DNA of 64,000 nt from Monodelphis domestica (Eukaryota; Chordata; Mammalia; Didelphimorphia; Didelphidae): the NCBI RefSeq assembly GCF_027887165.1, contig NC_077235.1, forward strand, positions 7,572,378 to 7,636,377, written 5' to 3'. The translations under genes and the position numbers were made by a program. Shown here piece after piece: positions 59,450 through 64,000 of this stretch (the first letter of the stretch is position 1; every line of letters begins with the position of its first letter). The notes beneath the pieces were generated by a model. The model searched no databases and was not told where the DNA came from. It saw nothing but the letters and a program-made list of their open reading frames with translations.

Positions 59450-60200
59450 TTAAGCATTGTTCAATAAGTTGGTATCACTCAGCCAGTCTGAAACTTGCCA
59501 AGCAGGAATGGAAGAAGAAACAACAATATTTCAGACAATCAGCGCACGGCATAATGTGAGTGATTCCAAGAATCAAAAGATAGAGCTCAACCTGACTCGC
59601 AGCACTTGGAGATGTAGCGAGGATTCCTTAAACATTGGTCCGGGGCCAACATTCGGGAAAGGCAATTGTTGAATCAAACATTTGTAGTGGGGAAAATCTG
59701 TCCCACTGCCAGAGAGCTGTTATATAAATATCCCTGCCCTGCTGGAGAATGAAGCAAATCTGGAAGGATCGCCAGGCTCTGAACGAACTCATGACACGAT
59801 AGCGTCAAAAAGGAGGGAGTGGGACCCAATAGGCAGAACAAGCGATTGTGGTTGCATCCACGCTGGCGAGAGTTGCCTAAATAAAACATTTCTTCAAATT
59901 AGCAGCCGACGTGGTGCCACGTGCATAGCCCAAATGTTCACTTTGGTGAAAAATGTTGACGAGGAATGAATGCTCCATGTGTTCCAACGAGAGCAAACAT
60001 TTGAGGGCTGCTGTTAAGACAGTCAAATCTCTTCAGTGTATCCATACTTGGCTGCCCACAAGGGAAGCCTTTTCACAAGGACATTTGCACAAGTGTTTTG
60101 CCTGTTGTAGCAGTGATGATAGAACTGACGTTGTGGATGTGGTTTTTGAGGACTGATATGATTATTTCTGTTTCGAATTTGGTTTAATGGGATCTTGGGC
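59450..60200. promoter_or_regulatory. repeat-free CpG-retaining stretch, candidate regulatory element
   Basis: No transposon family is visible over about 750 bp. Counting by eye, roughly 18 CpGs fall between 59541 and 59990, including gccgacgtgg, cacgtg (an E-box) and cacgctggcga, far more than in nearby sequence. No coding frame has a recognised domain. Conservation or low germline methylation would explain this; function is inferred. Confidence 0.3.
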
Positions 60201-60384
60201 TTCTCTTCTGTAGCAATGTTTTAATCTGGAAAATGGTGACCACAAAATTCGCCTGTGAGCAATTTACAAGTATTTGGGAAGCTCTGTGGTCCTTCTTTTG
60301 ACCCCAAGCTTCTCTGTGCAACAAAGACCAATCTATTGAGTGACTAATTCATTTTTTGGCGATGCCATATGGCTCTGGGTCATG

Positions 60385-60610
60385 AAATGAATGCAAAAGG
60401 CATAGATTAAGCACTCACTCTGCACGAAGCACTTTGCCAAGAGCCAAGGACACAAGTACAAAAGTAAAACAGTCCCTGACCTCCAAGAACGTACATTCTC
60501 ATGGGGGAGACAACAGATATAAGGGAATAGCAGGTAGGAGGAATATTTTGGTCTAGAACGCTCCAGCGATGGTGAGCGGAGAGCAATAAGGGAAGAGGCT
60601 GACACATACT
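60385..60610 (-). mobile_element. old CR1/L2-clade LINE remnant, minus strand
   Basis: ttaagcactcactctgcacg, aagcactttgccaagagcca, ggacacaagtacaaaag and gaacgtacattctcatgggg, followed by gagacaacagatat, fit the family at 19140. Confidence 0.55.
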
Positions 60611-60655
60611 CATCAGAAGTGAGGGCAGTACTAACTTAATTACTGTTACAGAAAA

Positions 60656-60702
60656 GTGCGTATGTTCATGTGTGTGTTTGTGTATGTATGTGTGTGTGTG
60701 TG
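60656..60702 (+). repeat. imperfect GT-rich repeat
   Basis: TGTG and TATG units are interspersed (tgtgtttgtgtatgtatgtg). Confidence 0.85.
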
Positions 60703-61109
60703 GTGTTAGGGTGGCAAGTTAGCTAATTAGAAAATGACCCGGGAATAAAATTTGACACAAAGAATTTTTTCCCAATTTGATTGTTCCCCTTCTTATCCTA
60801 GGTGCACTAATTTTATTAGTTCCATGTAATAATCAACAACACTTCAATAATCAAAATAATATACTTTATCTTTTCTAGGTGCCTCTATTACGTGTTTGGT
60901 TAAGTACGTCTCATGCCCGTAGCTGTGAGAGGCATATGATATGCTTCTCTTATAATTTTCCTGGCATGATCTTTAATATTAAGACCAAATATTCATTTAG
61001 AATATATTGTCAAATGTGATTTAAAGTATGGCTTAGTATAATTAGTGCCAAACTGTTTTCCCAACAATAATTAAATACTTTAGTAACATAGCAGTATATT
61101 AAAGAAAAG

Positions 61110-62705
61110 CACCAAAATAATTAATTTTAATCAGCAAGTTTTTTGTTTAAATAACAAAAACATCCAAAAAGTTTCTGTAAATTACCAGAAAAATCCATAC
61201 AAAATGGGGGCAGCTGGGTAGCTCAGTAGACTGAGAGCCAGGCCTAGGGACGGGAGGTCCTGGGTTCAAATTTGACCTCAGACACTTTCCAGCTGTGTGA
61301 CCTTGGGCAAGTCACTTGACTCCCATTGCCTAGCCTTTACCGCTCTTCTGCCTTGGAACCAATACACAGTATGGATTCTAAAATGGAAGGTGAGGGTTTA
61401 AAAAAATAACTACAAAATATATTAAATATCTGAGAATATATCTACCAATACACCATTTAGTATTTTTATAATTATAACTAAGACTATAACTAAACTACCC
61501 TTTACAGAAATAAGGAAGATTTTAATTTAGAGAGGTTTTAAGTGCTCATGTGTGGGCCATGTCAATATGATAAAATGATAATACTTACAAATTAACCCTC
61601 CAAATTTAATGTCAGGCCAATCAAAATACAAAATGGGTTACTTTACAGAACTAGACAAATTATAACAGAGTTTATTTGGAGGAGAAAAAGTTAAGAATCA
61701 AATGAATTATGAAAAAAGTGAAAAGGAGGGGAACCTAGCAGTATCAGACCCCAAATTGTACTATAAAGCAATAGTCATCAAAATTATTTGGTGATGGTTG
61801 TGATATAGAAAAGTTCATCAGTGGAACAGATTAGGTACATAAGACCCTGTGGCATAATGCTTGATAAACAAGAATATAAACTACTGGAATATTTGTATTA
61901 CTCAACAAAGTAAAGTTTTCTGGGAAAACCAGAAAGCAGCCTCAGAAGTTCTGTTTATATTAACATTTAATACCATAAATAAACCAGAATACATTTTAAA
62001 TGGACAGAAGATATAAAGATAAAAGGTCATATAAACATGTAAAAGGAACAAGGAAGACACTTTTCACCAATATAGAAAAAGGAAGTGCTCTTGACCAAAT
62101 AAGCATAGAGAGGATCACAGAAAATAAAACCATTTTGATTACATAAAATTTTTGCACAGACAAAATCAGTGCAGTTAAGACTTGGAATGGATATGTAGGG
62201 AATTGGTACAATATCTGAAAATAAGAGCCATTGCTCAAAAGTTAAATCACCAAAGGATATAGAAAGGGAGTTATAAAAGGAAATGAAAGTTGTCAACAAG
62301 CATATACAAAAGTGCCAAATCACTACTAATAAGAACACAAATTAAAACATGTCTTAGGCTTTACCTTTCATCCATCATCTTGGCAAAGATGGAAAAAAAG
62401 GAAATAGCGATTATTATAGGGGATATGGGATGATAGGTATACTAATGTATTGTTGATAGAGCTGTGAATTGGACTAAGCTTTCTAGAAAGCAGTTTGGAA
62501 TTATTCTAAAAAAGTCATTATACCAGGCATGCCTTTTGACCCAATAATACCGATACTGGGTATATACTCCAAAGAGGTCAAAGACAGAAGGAAAAGATTA
62601 ATATGTACAAAAATATGTAGGGTAGTAATTTTTGTTGTAGCAAAGACTTGGAAACAAAGTCGGTGCCCATCATTTGGGAAATGGCTGAACAAATTATGTT
62701 TAATA
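61110..62705 (+). mobile_element. L1 LINE ORF2 carboxy-terminal half, dead, interrupted by a SINE
   Basis: Near the start (61420-61460) tatctgagaatatatctacc matches the L1 YLGIYL region. Later, 62529-62700 encodes MPFDPIIPILGIYSKEV and FVVAKTWKQSRCPSFGKWLN, the hallmark IPFDPAIPLLGIYP and IAKTWNQPKCP motifs of L1 ORF2. Stops and frameshifts occur throughout. A SINE occupies 61206-61408 and a MIR-like unit abuts the right end. Confidence 0.85.
61206..61408 (+). mobile_element. marsupial tRNA-derived SINE inserted in L1
   Basis: ggggcagctgggtagctcag (A box), tcctgggttcaaatttgacc (B box), tgtgaccttgggcaagtcac, accgctcttctgccttggaa and ggaaggtgagggtttaaaa. Flanks share tacaaaat on both sides. 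This is the best preserved copy of the family in the window. Confidence 0.92.
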
Positions 62706-62960
62706 ATAACAATGATATTAATAGTTAGCATTTATATTATACTATGTGCCAGGCACTGTGATAAGTACATTACAATTATTTCATTTGATCTTCCAACCAC
62801 CCTAAGAGGTAGGTGCTATTATTATCCCCATTTTAGAGATGGGGAAAATGAGGCACAGAGAGGGCCACCCAGCTAGTAAATAGCTGAGGCCATATTTAAA
62901 TTCAGGACTTCTTGACTTCAAATCCAGTGTTCTAACTCCACTGAGCAACCTAGTTGTAAC
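62706..62960 (-). mobile_element. MIR-like CORE-SINE, minus strand
   Basis: tatactatgtgccaggcact, gtgataagtacatt, tattattatccccattttag, agatggggaaaatgaggcac and gccatatttaaattcagga form a nearly full-length reversed MIR-type element. Confidence 0.75.
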
Positions 62961-63236
62961 AGCATCAACATCCACAGCAAACTATTGAAATCAGATCATT
63001 ATCCCAAGACAAAAGTGGTACATACAACTGCCTGGATACTGCACTGACTCATAAAAATTGATGATCCATATTTTCAATAGATGTTAGCATACATATCCTC
63101 ATAGAGGAGTGGGCACACACATGACATACATAAGTAGAGAATGTGGAAAAGGCAACTCACACCCTCGGGCCAATAGATCTCAAACGTCCTTTCTCCTTTC
63201 CTGGGGTCCTCATATTATTGCCTTCATGTACAGAAT

Positions 63237-63472
63237 CTCTGGGGTAGTTCGGTGGTGCAATGGATAGAGTGAAGGGTCTGTAGTCAGGAAGACTCAGAAT
63301 TCAAATCTGGTCTCAAAAACTTATTAGTTGTGAAACCCTAGGCAAATTCCTTAATCCTGTTTGCCTTAGTTCCTTCATCTGTAAAATGAGCTGCAGAAGG
63401 AAATGCTGAGAAAACCCCAAATGGAGTCACAAAGAGTTGGACACAATTGAAAATGACTGAACAACAAAAGAG
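63237..63472 (+). mobile_element. marsupial tRNA-derived SINE (second family), plus strand
   Basis: ggtagttcggtggtgcaatg, gactcagaattcaaatctgg, ttccttcatctgtaaaatga, gctgcagaaggaaatgct, aaatggagtcacaaagagtt and gactgaacaacaaaag. Same family as 56849. The flanks share only tctctg. Confidence 0.85.
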
Positions 63473-63865
63473 CGTCTCTGCCGGGTTTTTCTTTTCAGCT
63501 GAGCTCCTGGGGCCTTCTCCTTTCTAAGGTTCACCTCTGGATGAGCAGGATTAACTCCCTCTTGACCCACAATGCTCTCAATGCCTTATAAAAGGGCAAC
63601 AAAATTTCTTTGCTCTTCACTTAAGAGTTTGATACCTTGGTTGCTCCGTCACCTTACCCAACTCTTCATAATTTATCAACAGGGCTGGAGGATGTTATTT
63701 GATTGGGGATGTCCTGTTCCCTTCTCCTCTATTACACACTCCACAGCCCTCAACAACCATGAAGCACACTAATAATGCAAATTCTTCTATGTCATCTTGA
63801 GCATTCTAGTATCAGAACTATACCCCTTTTGGACAATAAAGTTTCATCCATTTTCTTTATTGTTT

Positions 63866-64000
63866 TTTTAAACCCTTACCTTCTGGCTCCAAGGCAGAAG
63901 AGTGGTAAGGGCTAGGCAGTGGGGATCAAGTGACTTGTCCAGGATCACACAGCTGGGAAGTGTCTGAGGACAGATTTGAACCTAGCACCTCCCATCTCTA
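63866..64000 (-). mobile_element. marsupial tRNA-derived SINE, minus strand, cut by the window edge
   Basis: tttttaaacccttaccttct, gtggtaagggctaggcagtg, gacttgtccaggatcacaca and gacagatttgaacctagcac. The head with the A box lies beyond the window. A short internal deletion removed part of the tail relative to the copy at 199. Confidence 0.88.

Overview
The window looks like marsupial genomic DNA. Long repeat-rich stretches with no operons surround one vertebrate gene. The repeats are types that dominate marsupial genomes: short tRNA-derived SINEs with a recognisable A box and B box, marsupial-type L1 tails, many MIR-like CORE-SINEs and L2 remnants, and small hAT-type DNA elements. The species cannot be resolved from this sequence. 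The one gene is X-linked in eutherians, in the part of the X shared with marsupials, so this is probably marsupial X sequence (inference).

The only protein-coding gene I can support is AGTR2, the angiotensin II type 2 receptor. Its whole 383-codon reading frame lies in one exon at 32850-34001 (+), ten bases after a clear splice acceptor. The exon is preceded by an intron of probably about 2 kb; a strong donor at 30804 may end a non-coding 5' exon. The 3' UTR may run to a doubled AATAAA at 36890-36900. If so, it carries a G-rich quadruplex-like tract and an antisense L1 fragment.

Region by region: 1-9.6 kb holds a SINE, a solo LTR with a 4-bp target duplication (2109-2547), L2 and MIR remnants and a (GA)/(AT) microsatellite. 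9.6-18.1 kb holds SINEs, an L1 3' end, two hAT-type elements, a long purine tract, a long L2 tail and a second solo LTR (17389-18058). 18-30.4 kb is mostly old repeats and unassigned sequence. 30.4-36.9 kb is the AGTR2 locus. 37498-40757 is a 1.63-kb direct tandem duplication in which I saw no differences between copies. 40.8-53.6 kb is repeat-dense, with an L2 copy split by two L1 pieces and a hAT element (45.48-47.21 kb) and an L1 with a perfect 15-bp target duplication. 53.8-54.2 kb and 59.45-60.2 kb are repeat-free, and the second keeps unusually many CpGs; both are candidate conserved regulatory sequence. 61.1-62.7 kb is an L1 ORF2 remnant with a SINE inside it.

I found no CRISPR array, prokaryotic gene, convincing tRNA or rRNA gene, or new multi-gene system. 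The items most worth a second look are the identical tandem duplication, the longer AGTR2 amino terminus, the nested-transposon block and the CpG-retaining unique sequence.
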